Notes: generated by a model not told the origin, from the sequence alone. 64,000 bases of DNA from Pontibacter akesuensis (GCF_001611675.1 NZ_CP014766.1:2046001-2110000); one strand, 5' to 3'; positions 24,015 through 33,846 are shown, numbered from the stretch's first letter. Made by a program: numbers and translations.

Positions 24015-25832
24015 ATGCGGAAGAACATATTATACACGTTGGTGCTGGCACTGCTGGTGCTGTTTGCGGCTCCTATGGCCACGGCACAGCAGCAGGACCT
24101 GAGGCTGGCACGCCAGTACTTCAGCCAGGGCGATTATGCCAAGGCAGAGGCCCTGTACAGCAAGATGATCAGCAACGAGCAGTTGTTCCACATGGTGTAC
24201 CCCGATTACCTGAAGACCCTGCTAGCCCAGCGCAATTACAAGGAAGCGGAGAAGCTGGTAAAGAAAACGATAAAGCAGAACCCCGGCAACCTGGCCTATG
24301 AGGTAGATATGGGGCTGGTATTACAGGCTGCAGGCGACAAAGCCGCGGCAGAGAAGCAGTTCAATAAGCTACTGGAAGGTGTGAAGCCGGAGGAGGTGAT
24401 CGTATTGGCCAGCGTGTTCATGCAAAACGACCTCTTCGACTACGCTGAGAAAGCCTACTTGCGTGGGCGCCAGGTCAGCAACGATCCTTTTGCCTACAGC
24501 CAGCCCCTGATTGCACTGTACTCTTACCGCCAGAAAACAGACAAACTGATACCTGAGGTGCTAAACCTGCTGCAGCAGAATGAGAGCGAGCTGGGCTATG
24601 TGCAAAGCCGCCTGCAGAACGCGCTGCAAGACGAGAAGAACCTGGACCTGATGGAGACGGAGCTTTTAAAACGGGTGCAGCAGCAGCCCGATAAGGTTGC
24701 TTTCAACGAGATGCTCATCTGGCTGTACATCCAGCGCAAAGATTTCTACGGCGCACTCATGCAGGCCCGGGCGGTAGACAAACGTACGCGCAGCGGCGGT
24801 ACCCGTGTAATGGATTTAGGTGCCATCAGCCTGAAAAACGATGATTATGAAGGTGCCATAGAAGCTTATGAATACATGGTGCAGGAGTACCCACAGGGGC
24901 CATACTACTTGGTGGCAAGGCAACGGCTGATAAACGCGCGTGAGCGGCAGGTGCAGAATACGTTTCCGGTGAGCAAGGAAAAGATACAGGCGCTGATCGC
25001 CGATTACGAGGCACTGCTGGCGGAGATTGGGCGCCGCCCTGAAACGGTGGAAGTGCTGCAGCACATGGCCGGGCTCCATGCCTTTTACCTGGATGATAAA
25101 GAGAAAGCGACTGCCCTGCTGCAGGAAGCCATTGCCATGCCGCGCGCTGATCCAAACATGGTAGCGGAAAGCAAACTTACCCTGGGTGATATTTACCTGC
25201 TGAAGGGGGAGCCGTGGGAGAGCACGCTGCTGTACGCACAGGTGGAAAAATCACACAAGGAAACGCCGATTGGGCATGAGGCGAAGCTGCGTAATGCCCG
25301 GCTGAACTACTATAAAGGCGATTTTGAGCTGGCGCAGGCGCACCTGGATATACTGAAGCTGGCTACCAGCCGCGAGATTGCCAACGATGCCATGGACCTT
25401 AGCCTGCTAATCACCGACAATACCGGATTGGATACCTCAACAGTAGCCATGGAGGAGTATGCAGCCATTGATTTGCTCATTTTCCAGAACAAGCTACAGG
25501 AGGCACACACAGCGCTGGACGGGATGCTGCAAAAGTACCCGGGACACAGCCTTACCGATGAAATATACTTTCAGAAGGCAACGCTGTACGAGCGATCGGG
25601 AGAGTTTGCGAAGGCAGTAGAGAGCCTGCAGAAGATAACAGGCAATCCGCAGTACGACATCCTAAGCGATGACGCGCTGTACCGCATGGCCTTTATACTG
25701 GAAGAGAACCTGGGGGAGAAGGACAAGGCGCAGCAGCTCTACAACGAACTGCTGGTGAAGCACCAGGGCAGCATTTACGCAGCAGAGGCCCGTAAACGGT
25801 TCCGCAAGCTGCGGGGAGACAAGCTGAATTAG
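24015..25832 (+). CDS. Secreted tetratricopeptide-repeat protein
   Basis: 605 residues with a signal peptide (MRKNILYTLVLALLVLFAAPMATAQ). Almost the whole mature chain consists of TPR-like helix pairs, e.g. LRLARQYFSQGDYAKAEALYSKM near the start and FQKATLYERSGEFAKAVESL plus FILEENLGEKDKAQQLYNELL near the end, in the style of outer-membrane assembly scaffolds. No enzymatic domain. It should be a periplasmic or outer-membrane-associated scaffold; partners are unknown. The preceding ~200 bases hold at least four AAGTAT/ATACTT words. Confidence 0.85.
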   Translation: MRKNILYTLVLALLVLFAAPMATAQQQDLRLARQYFSQGDYAKAEALYSKMISNEQLFHMVYPDYLKTLLAQRNYKEAEKLVKKTIKQNPGNLAYEVDMGLVLQAAGDKAAAEKQFNKLLEGVKPEEVIVLASVFMQNDLFDYAEKAYLRGRQVSNDPFAYSQPLIALYSYRQKTDKLIPEVLNLLQQNESELGYVQSRLQNALQDEKNLDLMETELLKRVQQQPDKVAFNEMLIWLYIQRKDFYGALMQARAVDKRTRSGGTRVMDLGAISLKNDDYEGAIEAYEYMVQEYPQGPYYLVARQRLINARERQVQNTFPVSKEKIQALIADYEALLAEIGRRPETVEVLQHMAGLHAFYLDDKEKATALLQEAIAMPRADPNMVAESKLTLGDIYLLKGEPWESTLLYAQVEKSHKETPIGHEAKLRNARLNYYKGDFELAQAHLDILKLATSREIANDAMDLSLLITDNTGLDTSTVAMEEYAAIDLLIFQNKLQEAHTALDGMLQKYPGHSLTDEIYFQKATLYERSGEFAKAVESLQKITGNPQYDILSDDALYRMAFILEENLGEKDKAQQLYNELLVKHQGSIYAAEARKRFRKLRGDKLN

Positions 25833-25841
25833 CGCTTCGCG

Positions 25842-25879
25842 GAATTAGAAATTAGAAGTTATGAATTAGAAATGATTAG
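25842..25879. repeat. AATTAGAA short tandem tract
   Basis: Three AATTAGAA-type units in 38 bases directly after the TPR gene. Similar tracts occur near 12545, at 53261-53297 and, in reverse orientation, near 60850-60878. Confidence 0.5.
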
Positions 25880-26024
25880 CTGAAGGGTTCCAGCATTGTT
25901 TTTAGTGATACAACAACCGAAATACTACCTTGGTTGAGCACACAACACGGGCGCCATACTTGATAGCAGATGGCGCGATGCAAAAGTACTGTGTCCTGTG
26001 TCTTTATACTTGCGTCTAAAATAC

Positions 26025-26135
26025 TTAGCTAAAGAAGACAAAAAGCAGCAGTATAAAGAGCAGAAAAAAACCATACATGACTAAGTCAAGGGAGTAGTTT
26101 CCATACTTTTCGAAAAGCTCTCGTAATCGTTTCAT
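26025..26135 (-). CDS. Tiny single-helix membrane protein, 36 aa
   Basis: Begins MKRLRELFEKYGNYSLDLVM and ends with a hydrophobic run (FFLLFILLLFVFFS). A basic amphipathic head of about 12 residues is followed by one membrane helix to the stop, a layout typical of small accessory subunits. No homologue recognised with certainty. It lies alone between the TPR gene and recJ, on the opposite strand. A GCGCCAT/ATGGCGC hairpin at about 25948-25973 lies downstream and could terminate it. Confidence 0.5.
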   Translation of the reverse strand: MKRLRELFEKYGNYSLDLVMYGFFLLFILLLFVFFS

Positions 26136-26227
26136 TCCTCATCCTGTTGTACGGCACAAAAGTACGAAATTAAGCGCGAAGGAGTGAAGTGTTCCGGGGC
26201 AGGCAAACATAATCCTCCCGAATTAGC

Positions 26228-26235
26228 TACCTTTG
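26228..26235 (+). promoter_or_regulatory. Candidate -7 box upstream of recJ
   Basis: Perfect TAnnTTTG match (TACCTTTG), 31 bases before the recJ ATG; no clear -33 element is seen. Confidence 0.35.
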
Positions 26236-26266
26236 CAGGCAAGACCAGAAGTGTACAGAAGAGCAT

Positions 26267-27973
26267 ATGGAGAAAAGGTGGGTTATCAGCCAGGAAGCGC
26301 CAGCAGAAACTGTAGAACAGCTAGCAGAGCAGCTTAAAGTAAGCACCACGCTTACGAGTATACTTTGCCAGCGCGGTGTCTGCACCTACGACGAAGCCAA
26401 GCACTTTTTCCGTCCTTCCCTGCAAGACCTGCACGACCCCTTCCTGATGAAGGACATGGACCGGGCCGTCGACCGCCTGAACGAGGCGCTGCACCGCAAC
26501 GAGAAAATCCTGGTGTACGGCGATTATGACGTAGACGGCACCACCTCGGTGGCGCTGATGTACGGCTTCCTGCGCAACTATACTTCCAATATCGATTTCT
26601 ACATCCCGGACAGGTACAAAGAAGGCTACGGCGTGTCGCAGCAGGGCATGGACTGGGCGGCCGAACAGAAGGTTACCCTCATCATCAGCCTGGACTGCGG
26701 CATTAAATCAGCTGACAAAGTAGCCTATGCCGCCAGCCTCGGCATCGACTTTATCATCTGCGACCACCACCTGCCCGACGATGACGTGCCACAGGCCGTA
26801 GCCGTGCTGGACCCCAAGCGCGTAGATTGCCCTTATCCGTACAAAGAGCTCTCAGGTTGCGGCGTGGGCTTTAAGCTGCTGCAGGCCTTCTGTATGCAGA
26901 ATGATATTGACCAGAGCGAAGCGCTGAAGTTTCTCGATTTGCTGGTGGTAAGTATAGCCGCCGATATTGTGCCCATCACCGGTGAGAACCGTATTCTGGC
27001 CTATCAGGGGTTGCAGCACCTCAACGGCCCGCAGGCCATGCGCCCGGGATTGGATGCGTTGAAAGACCTTGCTGATCTGAAAGGGGAGATGGACATTACC
27101 AGCATTGTGTTTGGGTTTGCGCCGCGCATCAACGCTGCCGGCCGTATGGGCGATGCCAAGAACTCCGTGCGCATGCTGCTTGCCCAAACCAAGGAAGAGG
27201 CGCACCGAATGGCTGGCATCATCAATGAGTCGAACAAAGAGCGCCGCAGCAAAGACACCAACATTACCAAAGAGGCGCTGCAGATGATTCAGGAGGATGA
27301 TTTCCTGAAGAGTGCCAATTCCACGGTGCTGTTCAACGAGAACTGGCACAAGGGCGTGATCGGTATTGTGGCCTCGCGCTGCATCGAGCATTACTACCGC
27401 CCCACCATCATCCTGACGCAATCCAACGGTATGGCTTCGGGCTCTGCCAGGTCGGTGCACGGTTTTAACGTGCACAACGCCATAGAGAGCTGCTCTGACC
27501 TGCTGGAGCAGTTTGGCGGCCACATGTATGCCGCAGGCCTTACGCTGCCTGTAGCGAACGTGCAGGCCTTTCGGGAGCGCTTTGAGCAGGTGGTGGCAGA
27601 GACGATCACCCCAGAGCAGAAAATCCCGCAGATAAGCATAGATGCCCCGCTGCAGCTGAGGCAGATCACACGCAACTTCTACAACATTATTCGGCAGATG
27701 GAGCCCTTCGGCCCTGGCAACATGCGGCCTGTGTTTGTATCGGAGGGCGTGATGGATGCTGGCAACGCAAAGATTGTGGGCGATACGCACCTCAAACTGC
27801 GCCTGACCCAGGACGGCTTCACCTATATCGACGCCATTGGTTTTGGCCTGGCCGATCACTTCGACGCTATTTCCTCTGGCCGGCCGTTTGATGTGTGCTA
27901 TACTATTGAAGAAAACATCTACAGGGGCATCATCAACCTGCAACTCCACCTCAAGGACATCCGAACAAAATAA
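26267..27973 (+). CDS. recJ: Single-stranded-DNA-specific exonuclease RecJ
   Basis: 568 residues; a 5'-3' ssDNA exonuclease used in recombination and base-excision/mismatch repair. DHH-family metal ligands are visible: GDYDVDG (Asp86, Asp88, Asp90), LDCG, and DHH at 166-168. The DHHA1 domain has the GSARSVHGFNVHNAI and GGHMYAAGLTL motifs, and a C-terminal OB-like region closes the chain. Normal length. With recF at 10.3 kb it supplies RecFOR-pathway functions in this window. Confidence 0.95.
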   Translation: MEKRWVISQEAPAETVEQLAEQLKVSTTLTSILCQRGVCTYDEAKHFFRPSLQDLHDPFLMKDMDRAVDRLNEALHRNEKILVYGDYDVDGTTSVALMYGFLRNYTSNIDFYIPDRYKEGYGVSQQGMDWAAEQKVTLIISLDCGIKSADKVAYAASLGIDFIICDHHLPDDDVPQAVAVLDPKRVDCPYPYKELSGCGVGFKLLQAFCMQNDIDQSEALKFLDLLVVSIAADIVPITGENRILAYQGLQHLNGPQAMRPGLDALKDLADLKGEMDITSIVFGFAPRINAAGRMGDAKNSVRMLLAQTKEEAHRMAGIINESNKERRSKDTNITKEALQMIQEDDFLKSANSTVLFNENWHKGVIGIVASRCIEHYYRPTIILTQSNGMASGSARSVHGFNVHNAIESCSDLLEQFGGHMYAAGLTLPVANVQAFRERFEQVVAETITPEQKIPQISIDAPLQLRQITRNFYNIIRQMEPFGPGNMRPVFVSEGVMDAGNAKIVGDTHLKLRLTQDGFTYIDAIGFGLADHFDAISSGRPFDVCYTIEENIYRGIINLQLHLKDIRTK

Positions 27974-28001
27974 AAAAGGCTCCCGTTAAGGAGCCTTTTT
28001 T
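27972..28001. terminator. Bidirectional terminator
   Basis: 12-bp stem AAAAAAGGCTCC / GGAGCCTTTTTT with loop CGTTAA, overlapping the last base pairs of the recJ stop region; also positioned for the convergent gene ending at 28021. Confidence 0.85.
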
Positions 28002-28020
28002 GGTACGTACTAGGTGTTGT

Positions 28021-28572
28021 TCAGGCTGACACCGGAGCACTTGCGTTTGCAAGTAATTCCTCCTGGCTAATCTGCCTGAAAGACAACTTGTAGCCTTGGT
28101 AGAGGGCAATGCCATAGAAAAGGGCATCCATCGGAGAGAAGGTCTCTGCCATGATTTCCGGAAGCAGGCTGTAGTCCAGTGCCAGCAGCGTTTCCACGTA
28201 CCCCATATTGAGCTCCTGCGCAATAAAGCCCGTTGTGCTGAGAAAGTTGCCCAGCACGCAACCGAACAGGGCCAGTACTGCACCCAGAACGCCGAAGACC
28301 TTATCAATGCCCTGCCCCATGGTGCGGATGGCATAGCCTACCAGGAAACCAACGGCCACCGCCATGTATCCGATCTGGTAACCGGTGGCGACGGTAACAG
28401 CGGCCCAGGCCACGCCTCCGACAGCCGCTGCCAGTAGTCCGGCTGCCAAGCCTTTGATCAGGTGCTGTTCCATACTTAATTTGTGCAGGTACAGGTCCAG
28501 CAATTGCTGATCCAGAACGGGAGCGGCAGGCTCCACAACCTCCTCTGCAGGGAGTGGTAAAGGTGTTTCCAT
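28021..28572 (-). CDS. Conserved hypothetical membrane protein
   Basis: 183 residues. A proline/glutamate-rich head (METPLPLPAEEVVEP) is followed by an amphipathic segment and three or four hydrophobic helices between residues ~38 and ~120 (HLIKGLAAGLLAAAVGGVAWAAV, IGYMAVAVGFLVGYAIR, VFGVLGAVLALFGCVLGNFLS). It ends with YQGYKLSFRQIS. The pattern recalls Bacteroidota proteins annotated only as hypothetical. Function unknown. Confidence 0.7.
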   Translation of the reverse strand: METPLPLPAEEVVEPAAPVLDQQLLDLYLHKLSMEQHLIKGLAAGLLAAAVGGVAWAAVTVATGYQIGYMAVAVGFLVGYAIRTMGQGIDKVFGVLGAVLALFGCVLGNFLSTTGFIAQELNMGYVETLLALDYSLLPEIMAETFSPMDALFYGIALYQGYKLSFRQISQEELLANASAPVSA

Positions 28573-28672
28573 AACTTGTTTTTATAGGTGAAAAATGAAA
28601 GCGCGCGGAATGACCAAGCTATCAGGAAGTAGCTATGGCCTGTGTTTGAAACAAGAAGTATAAGTATAAAAA

Positions 28673-29479
28673 CTATGGCAGCGGCTGTCGGTGCTTCAAC
28701 TGCCCCAACGGACTAGCCAGGTCAGAGGTGGCCGTGAACTGCGGCAGGCACAGAGAGCTTAACTGGTCCACATCGCCCACAAAAAAGTTAATGTCAACGG
28801 CCGCATTGATGCCCGAGATGGAGCCCCTGTCGGTGTACTGCCAGAACATCCAGCTGTCGGTGTGGTGAATATCGGGCTTGTTGTCGCTGTAGCGGGCAAT
28901 CCAGAAATGGTAGTCGGTGAAGTGGCCCTGCAGGTAGCGGCGGTAGTAGTTCTGGCTGGTATAGATGATCGGGCGCACGCCATAGTGCGCGGTTACAGCC
29001 TCCAGCCAAACTTTGATATCCTTCCGCATCTGGTCGGCGCTTACTTTCGGGTCTGATACCTCGATGTCCAGTACAGGGGGCAAGTCGCCGGGTTCCAGCG
29101 TAACCGTGCTGGTGAACAGCTTTATCTGGTCCTGCACAGGCGCCTCTGGCTTGTAAAAATGGTAGGCCCCGCGCTTAATGCCGTGGCGCTTGGTTTCCTC
29201 CCAGTTCCGGGCGAAGTATGGGTCCAGGCGGAAATCGCCCTGCGTGGCCTTCACAAACGCAAACGTCACCTCCGACTCGCTAACCATAGCCCAGTTCACC
29301 TCTTTTTGCCACCTCGATACATCAATGCCACGCAAAGCGGTGGTGCTGGTGGCGGCGGTTTTTGTATTATCGTTGTTTGTATCTATGCTGCCAGCGGCTG
29401 CGCCAAACATGGTGGTGTAAAGCAGCAGACCGGAAAAAGCAAGCTTCTGGAAAGCTGAAAGCAGTAAGGTAAACGTCAT
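28673..29479 (-). CDS. Glycoside hydrolase family 25 (muramidase)
   Basis: 268 residues, exported (hydrophobic head ending GAAAGS). The GH25 lysozyme barrel cleaves the MurNAc-GlcNAc bond of peptidoglycan. Catalytic signatures: GIDVSRWQ with Asp53, FVKATQGD, RGAYHFYKP, and LDIEV with Asp138 and Glu140 as likely catalytic acids. The domain closes with WMFWQYTDRGSISGINAAVDINFF. Probably acts in cell-wall turnover; no phage genes surround it. Confidence 0.92.
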   Translation of the reverse strand: MTFTLLLSAFQKLAFSGLLLYTTMFGAAAGSIDTNNDNTKTAATSTTALRGIDVSRWQKEVNWAMVSESEVTFAFVKATQGDFRLDPYFARNWEETKRHGIKRGAYHFYKPEAPVQDQIKLFTSTVTLEPGDLPPVLDIEVSDPKVSADQMRKDIKVWLEAVTAHYGVRPIIYTSQNYYRRYLQGHFTDYHFWIARYSDNKPDIHHTDSWMFWQYTDRGSISGINAAVDINFFVGDVDQLSSLCLPQFTATSDLASPLGQLKHRQPLP

Positions 29480-29675
29480 GGGCCAAAGTTGTAGAATGAA
29501 GCGTGTTACAAAATAGGGATTAAAACAGCATCAGTCAAGAGCTATGCCACAGGGTTATAAACTTTATTGTAGAAAGATAATAGAATTTTTCTAATACCGA
29601 AGGATTGGCCGCATCGGAAAGCCATGCATCATACACCCGTTGCAGGATGGTGGCTTTATGTGTAATTTAGCAACG

Positions 29676-30407
29676 ATGATACTGAGAGCCGAAAACCTGA
29701 TAAAGAAGTATAAATCGCGCACAGTGGTAAACGACGTGAGCGTGGAGGTAAACCAGGGCGAAATAGTGGGGTTGCTGGGGCCAAACGGCGCCGGTAAAAC
29801 CACCTCGTTCTACATGATCGTGGGGCTCGTGAAGCCGAACCAGGGAAAGATATTTCTGGACAAAGAGGATATTACCAACCTGCCCATGTACAAGCGCGCC
29901 ACTCGCGGGGTGGGTTACCTGGCGCAGGAGGCATCGGTTTTCCGGCAGCTAACGGTGGAGGAAAATATTCTGGCCGTGCTGGAGATGACCAATATGCCCA
30001 GGAAAGCGCAGCATGAGAAGGTGGAGGAACTGCTGGAGGAGTTCTCGCTGACGCACGTACGCAAGAACAAGGGCATCGTCCTTTCTGGCGGCGAGCGCCG
30101 GCGCACCGAGATTGCGCGCGCCCTGGCCGTAGACCCTAAGTTCGTGCTGCTGGATGAGCCCTTTGCGGGTGTGGACCCTATTGCCGTGGAGGAAATCCAG
30201 ACCATTGTGGCGAAGCTGAAGAATAAGAACATTGGAATCCTGATCACCGACCACAACGTAAATGAAACACTTTCCATCACGGACCGCGCCTATCTTCTGT
30301 TTGAAGGCAAAATTCTGAAAGCCGGATCAGCCGAGGAATTGGCCGCCGACGAACAGGTACGCCGGGTGTACCTGGGCAAGCACTTTGAACTGAAGCGGAA
30401 AGTGTAA
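29676..30407 (+). CDS. lptB: LPS export ABC transporter ATP-binding protein
   Basis: 243 residues from the ATG giving [15 protein letters not shown]; a longer frame starts at 29640 but adds a non-conserved head. Powers LPS extraction from the inner membrane with LptF/G. Visible: Walker A GPNGAGKT, the Q-loop region [19 protein letters not shown], signature LSGGERRR, Walker [20 protein letters not shown] and the H-loop ITDHNV. This set is specific to LptB. lptC lies 10 kb upstream. Confidence 0.95.
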   Translation: MILRAENLIKKYKSRTVVNDVSVEVNQGEIVGLLGPNGAGKTTSFYMIVGLVKPNQGKIFLDKEDITNLPMYKRATRGVGYLAQEASVFRQLTVEENILAVLEMTNMPRKAQHEKVEELLEEFSLTHVRKNKGIVLSGGERRRTEIARALAVDPKFVLLDEPFAGVDPIAVEEIQTIVAKLKNKNIGILITDHNVNETLSITDRAYLLFEGKILKAGSAEELAADEQVRRVYLGKHFELKRKV

Positions 30408-30489
30408 ATTGGGTTGCTGATCGTTCATCTCGTATGCCACAGCATGAATGTGAGAATCCGCCAAACACTCAATAATTAATAACCGACAC

Positions 30490-32007
30490 TTGGAAATAAT
30501 CAACTCAATTATAACGTGGGTAATGAAGAAACGGATCCATGACATCGATCTGTTTCGGAAGTACCCGCACGATGTGCAGCTTGAGCTGTTTCAGAACCTG
30601 CTGGATAAGGCGAAGAACACCGAGTGGGGCAAGCAGTACGGCTACGGCGACGGCCTGAGTGTGCGGGAGTTTCAGGAGCGGGTGCCTATCAGCACCTACG
30701 AAGACTTGTACCCATACTTTGAGCGGGTGATGAAGGGCGAGCAAAACCTGCTGTGGCCCACTAAAATTGAGTGGTTCTCTAAATCATCCGGCACAACCAA
30801 CGCACGCAGCAAGTTCATACCGGTAAGTCCGGAGTCGCTGGAGGATTGCCATTACAAAGGCGGCAAGGACATGCTTTCCATTTATGTGAACCTGTACCCA
30901 GATACGAAGCTTTTCACCGGCAAAGGCCTTTCCATCGGCGGCAGCCATCACCCAAGCGAATTGAATGACAAGGTTTCCTGTGGCGATGTGTCGGCTGTGA
31001 TCATGCAGAACCTGCCCATGTGGGCCGAGGCCATGCGCACGCCCCCGCTGAAGGTGGCCCTAATGGACAAGTGGGAAGAGAAGATTGAGAAGATGGTGGA
31101 GCTGACGCCAGCGGAGAACGTGACAAGTATGAGCGGTGTGCCCACCTGGACGTACCTGCTGCTGAAGCGCATCCTGGAGGTAACGGGAAAAAGCAATATG
31201 CTGGAAGTATGGCCGAACTTGGAACTATTCACGCACGGGGCAGTGGCTTTTGGCCCGTACCGGCAGCTTTTCAAGGAAATTATTCCGACAGATAAAATGA
31301 ACTATTTGGAAGTATATAATGCTTCTGAGGGGTTCTTTGGTATTCAGGATCAGGCTGGTACGGAAGATGAGATGCTGCTGATGCTGGACTACGGGGTCTA
31401 CTACGAATTCATCCCGATGGATCAGTTTAATGAGGAGATGCCGCAAACGCTAACGCTGGACCAGGTGGAACTGGGAAAGAACTATGCCCTGGTAATATCA
31501 ACCAATGCAGGCTTGTGGCGCTACAAAATCGGAGATACCATCCGGTTTACCAACTTAAGCCCTTATCGCATTAAAATATCAGGCCGCACCAAGCACTTCA
31601 TCAACGCTTTTGGCGAGGAGGTAATTGTGGAGAACGCGGAGGCAGCCATTATACAGGCCTGTAAGGTTACGGGGGCGGTAATATCCAACTTCACCGCTGC
31701 CCCTGTTTACATGGAGAGCGGAAAGCGCGGCTGCCACGAGTGGCTGATTGAGTTTGAGCAGGAGCCTGATAGCCTGGAGCGTTTCACGCAGGAGCTGGAC
31801 GGCAAGCTGCGGGAGGTAAACTCAGATTACGATGCCAAGCGGCAGAACGATCTGGCGTTGCAGCCGCCTATTGTACATGCCGCCCCACGCGGGACTTTCA
31901 TGAACTGGCTGCGCCACAAGGGCAAGCTGGGAGGACAGAATAAAGTGCCGCGGTTGAGCAACTCGCGCGAGCACCTGGAAGAGATCATGCAGGTCAGTAA
32001 TTTGTAG
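30490..32007 (+). CDS. GH3 auxin-responsive-promoter family protein
   Basis: 505 residues, starting with TTG (MEIINSIITWVMKKRIHDIDLF). ANL-superfamily acyl-adenylate fold of the GH3 type: FSKSSGTTNARSKFIPV is the P-loop-like nucleotide motif, and VYNASEGFFGIQD, YALVISTNAGLWRYKIGDTIRF and ISGRTKHFINAFGEEV are conserved GH3 blocks. Plant members join amino acids to hormones; bacterial substrates are unknown. Ends near 32007 and is followed by AAGTATAATATT. Confidence 0.88.
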   Translation: MEIINSIITWVMKKRIHDIDLFRKYPHDVQLELFQNLLDKAKNTEWGKQYGYGDGLSVREFQERVPISTYEDLYPYFERVMKGEQNLLWPTKIEWFSKSSGTTNARSKFIPVSPESLEDCHYKGGKDMLSIYVNLYPDTKLFTGKGLSIGGSHHPSELNDKVSCGDVSAVIMQNLPMWAEAMRTPPLKVALMDKWEEKIEKMVELTPAENVTSMSGVPTWTYLLLKRILEVTGKSNMLEVWPNLELFTHGAVAFGPYRQLFKEIIPTDKMNYLEVYNASEGFFGIQDQAGTEDEMLLMLDYGVYYEFIPMDQFNEEMPQTLTLDQVELGKNYALVISTNAGLWRYKIGDTIRFTNLSPYRIKISGRTKHFINAFGEEVIVENAEAAIIQACKVTGAVISNFTAAPVYMESGKRGCHEWLIEFEQEPDSLERFTQELDGKLREVNSDYDAKRQNDLALQPPIVHAAPRGTFMNWLRHKGKLGGQNKVPRLSNSREHLEEIMQVSNL

Positions 32008-32045
32008 AAGTATAATATTAGAGCAACAGAAAAGCAACGCAACAG

Positions 32046-32525
32046 ATGAGCATTAAAAGCTTCCTGCAGGATTTAAACCAAGCCTTCCAGGAGAAGGAGG
32101 AGGAGAAGCGAAAGCGGGATGAGCTTGCGCAGCAGCGGGACAAAGAACGAAAAGCGTTTTATGAACTGTACAGCAACAGCTATAACAACGGCATCGTTAA
32201 GAAGATCAAGAAGCTCGAAAAGGAGATGAAGGAAGACTTTAAGGTGAGGTACAAAGAAGCCCCCACAAAGTCATCTTCCAATTCCTTGGAGGGAAACATC
32301 ATGTTCCAGCCTAAGTTCGTATCAGAAGTATATGAAGTGAGGGTTGCGGTGAGGGGAAACTACAAAGAAAAGACACTGTCTGTGACGGGAATTGCCACCT
32401 ATAGGCTGAGCGCCAAGCATAAGGCCCCGATCGAGGTTTTCAACGACGACATCCAACTATTTGACCCGGAGCAGACAGAAGACTACATTACCACTATCCT
32501 GCGATACTTTTTTATCAAGGAATAG
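32046..32525 (+). CDS. Hypothetical protein with charged coiled-coil head
   Basis: 159 residues. The first ~65 are Lys/Glu-rich and probably a coiled coil (FQEKEEEKRKRDELAQQRDKER). A predicted beta-rich domain follows (FQPKFVSEVYEVRVAVRGNYKEKTLSVTG...YRLSAKHKAPIEVF). Cytosolic, no known motif, not recognised. Thirty-eight bases after the GH3-family gene and perhaps in its transcript. Confidence 0.65.
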   Translation: MSIKSFLQDLNQAFQEKEEEKRKRDELAQQRDKERKAFYELYSNSYNNGIVKKIKKLEKEMKEDFKVRYKEAPTKSSSNSLEGNIMFQPKFVSEVYEVRVAVRGNYKEKTLSVTGIATYRLSAKHKAPIEVFNDDIQLFDPEQTEDYITTILRYFFIKE

Positions 32526-32540
32526 CAACAGAGAAAATAT

Positions 32541-32582
32541 GAGCGGTCCGGTTTCTGAAACAAAGAAATCGGACCGCTCTTG
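32541..32582. terminator. Bidirectional terminator
   Basis: 14-bp stem GAGCGGTCCGGTTT / AAATCGGACCGCTC (one wobble) between convergent genes ending at 32525 (+) and 32589 (-). Confidence 0.8.
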
Positions 32583-32588
32583 TGTTTG

Positions 32589-33359
32589 CTACTCCATAAA
32601 GCTGCTGAAGAAGCCCCCTTCTTTGTTGGCGTTCTCACCCTTCGGCATCAGCGCTTCAATCAGCTTCTTCACCGGCATCGATTGCAGCCATACGCGGCCG
32701 GTACCTCTTAGCGTAGCCAGGAACAAGCCCTCTCCGCCAAATATCATTGATTTCAGGCCGCCCGCGCGCTGTACGCTAAAGTCTATTCCTTCCTCAAAGG
32801 CCACTACGCAGCCTGTGTCTACGCGCAGTGTCTGGTTGTTTAGCTGTTTTTCCACAATGGTGCCGCCGGCATGCACAAAGGCCAGGCCATCGCCCTGCAT
32901 GCGCTGCAGTATAAAGCCCTCGCCCCCGAAGAAGCCTGTGCCCAGGCGCTGGTTAAAGTGTATGCTAAGCTTAGTACCGAGTGCTGCCGCCAAAAATGCG
33001 TCTTTCTGAGTGATGAGGGTGTTATTGCGGGTAGTGCTTAGGTCTATGGGCAGGATAGTGCCCGGGTAAGGTGCCGAGAAAGCCACACGGCTCTTGCCGT
33101 TGAAGCCACGGTGCGTGAAGTGCGTCATGAAAAGCGATTCGCCCGTGATCATGCGTGAGCCAGCTGAGACCAACTTCCCGAAAAATCCCTGGCTGGGATT
33201 GGAGCCGTCGCCCATTTTCGCTTCAAAGTCAATGCCCTCCTCCATGTACACCATCGCGCCAGCCTCCGCAATTACGGTTTCGTTCGGGTCTAGCTCAATC
33301 TCCAGCACCTGTATGTCGTTGCCAAAAATCTTGTAATCTACTTCGTGTGAGTTTCTCAT
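32589..33359 (-). CDS. TIGR00266 / AIM24-family protein
   Basis: 256 residues. An all-beta AIM24-type fold with the family phrases [45 protein letters not shown] and [22 protein letters not shown]. Family function is unresolved; yeast AIM24 is mitochondrial, and bacterial members may bind lipid or tail proteins. Single gene, ATG start, cytosolic by sequence. Confidence 0.9.
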   Translation of the reverse strand: MRNSHEVDYKIFGNDIQVLEIELDPNETVIAEAGAMVYMEEGIDFEAKMGDGSNPSQGFFGKLVSAGSRMITGESLFMTHFTHRGFNGKSRVAFSAPYPGTILPIDLSTTRNNTLITQKDAFLAAALGTKLSIHFNQRLGTGFFGGEGFILQRMQGDGLAFVHAGGTIVEKQLNNQTLRVDTGCVVAFEEGIDFSVQRAGGLKSMIFGGEGLFLATLRGTGRVWLQSMPVKKLIEALMPKGENANKEGGFFSSFME

Positions 33360-33408
33360 AGTTAGCCGTGTTTGGTTACAGTAGAATTATAGTTGAAGAT
33401 AAATAAAA

Positions 33409-33456
33409 AAGCGAAAAGAGGAAGCGTTCTTGTGTCAACGCTTCCTCTTTTCGCTT
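33409..33456 (-). terminator. Terminator (minus strand)
   Basis: 20-bp perfect inverted repeat (AAGCGAAAAGAGGAAGCGTT and complement, 8-base loop). On the minus strand it ends in a T-rich run, so it closes the gene at 33481-33846. Confidence 0.85.
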
Positions 33457-33480
33457 CAACCGCCGTTTCAGGTCAGGCTG

Positions 33481-33846
33481 CTAGTCTTCCTCTTCGTCTT
33501 GCGGCGCTTTGCCTTTTTTGCCTTTGGCCTTGGGCAGGTTCTCGTCTTCCTCGTCATCGGAGGTGGAGTTGGTGGTTCGCACGAAGTCCTCGTCAGTCTC
33601 TTCGGCCTCCTCAGTTTCCTCCACGTGGTAATCCTCCTCCTCTTCGCGTTTCGCTTTCTCGGCGGCATCGCGCTTCACCAGCTTTTTGTCCTCCACGTTC
33701 CTGTTCAGGAACTCGTTTATCTTATCGATGCTGTAGTTGGAGATGATCTCGCCGTGCTCGTTCACCTTTATCTCAAAGCCATCAAGGTCTTTGTGTACCC
33801 GTGACTTCTTTTTGGAGCTGTCGCTGTCTTTTTTATTTTTAGCCAT
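33481..33846 (-). CDS. Charged low-complexity conserved protein
   Basis: 121 residues starting MAKNKKDSDSSKKKSRVHKDLDG. A short ordered core near residues 22-60 (LDGFEIKVNEHGEIISNYSIDKINEFLN) is followed by a highly acidic tail (Glu/Asp runs) and a final Lys/Gly/Ala stretch. The core is shared by small Cytophagales proteins of unknown role; it may contact nucleic acid or a chaperone, but this is a guess. Own terminator downstream. Confidence 0.72.
   Translation of the reverse strand: MAKNKKDSDSSKKKSRVHKDLDGFEIKVNEHGEIISNYSIDKINEFLNRNVEDKKLVKRDAAEKAKREEEEDYHVEETEEAEETDEDFVRTTNSTSDDEEDENLPKAKGKKGKAPQDEEED

Noticed and set aside
26852..27949. 365-codon minus-strand frame
   Set aside because: Antisense to recJ; high GC third positions give long shadow frames.
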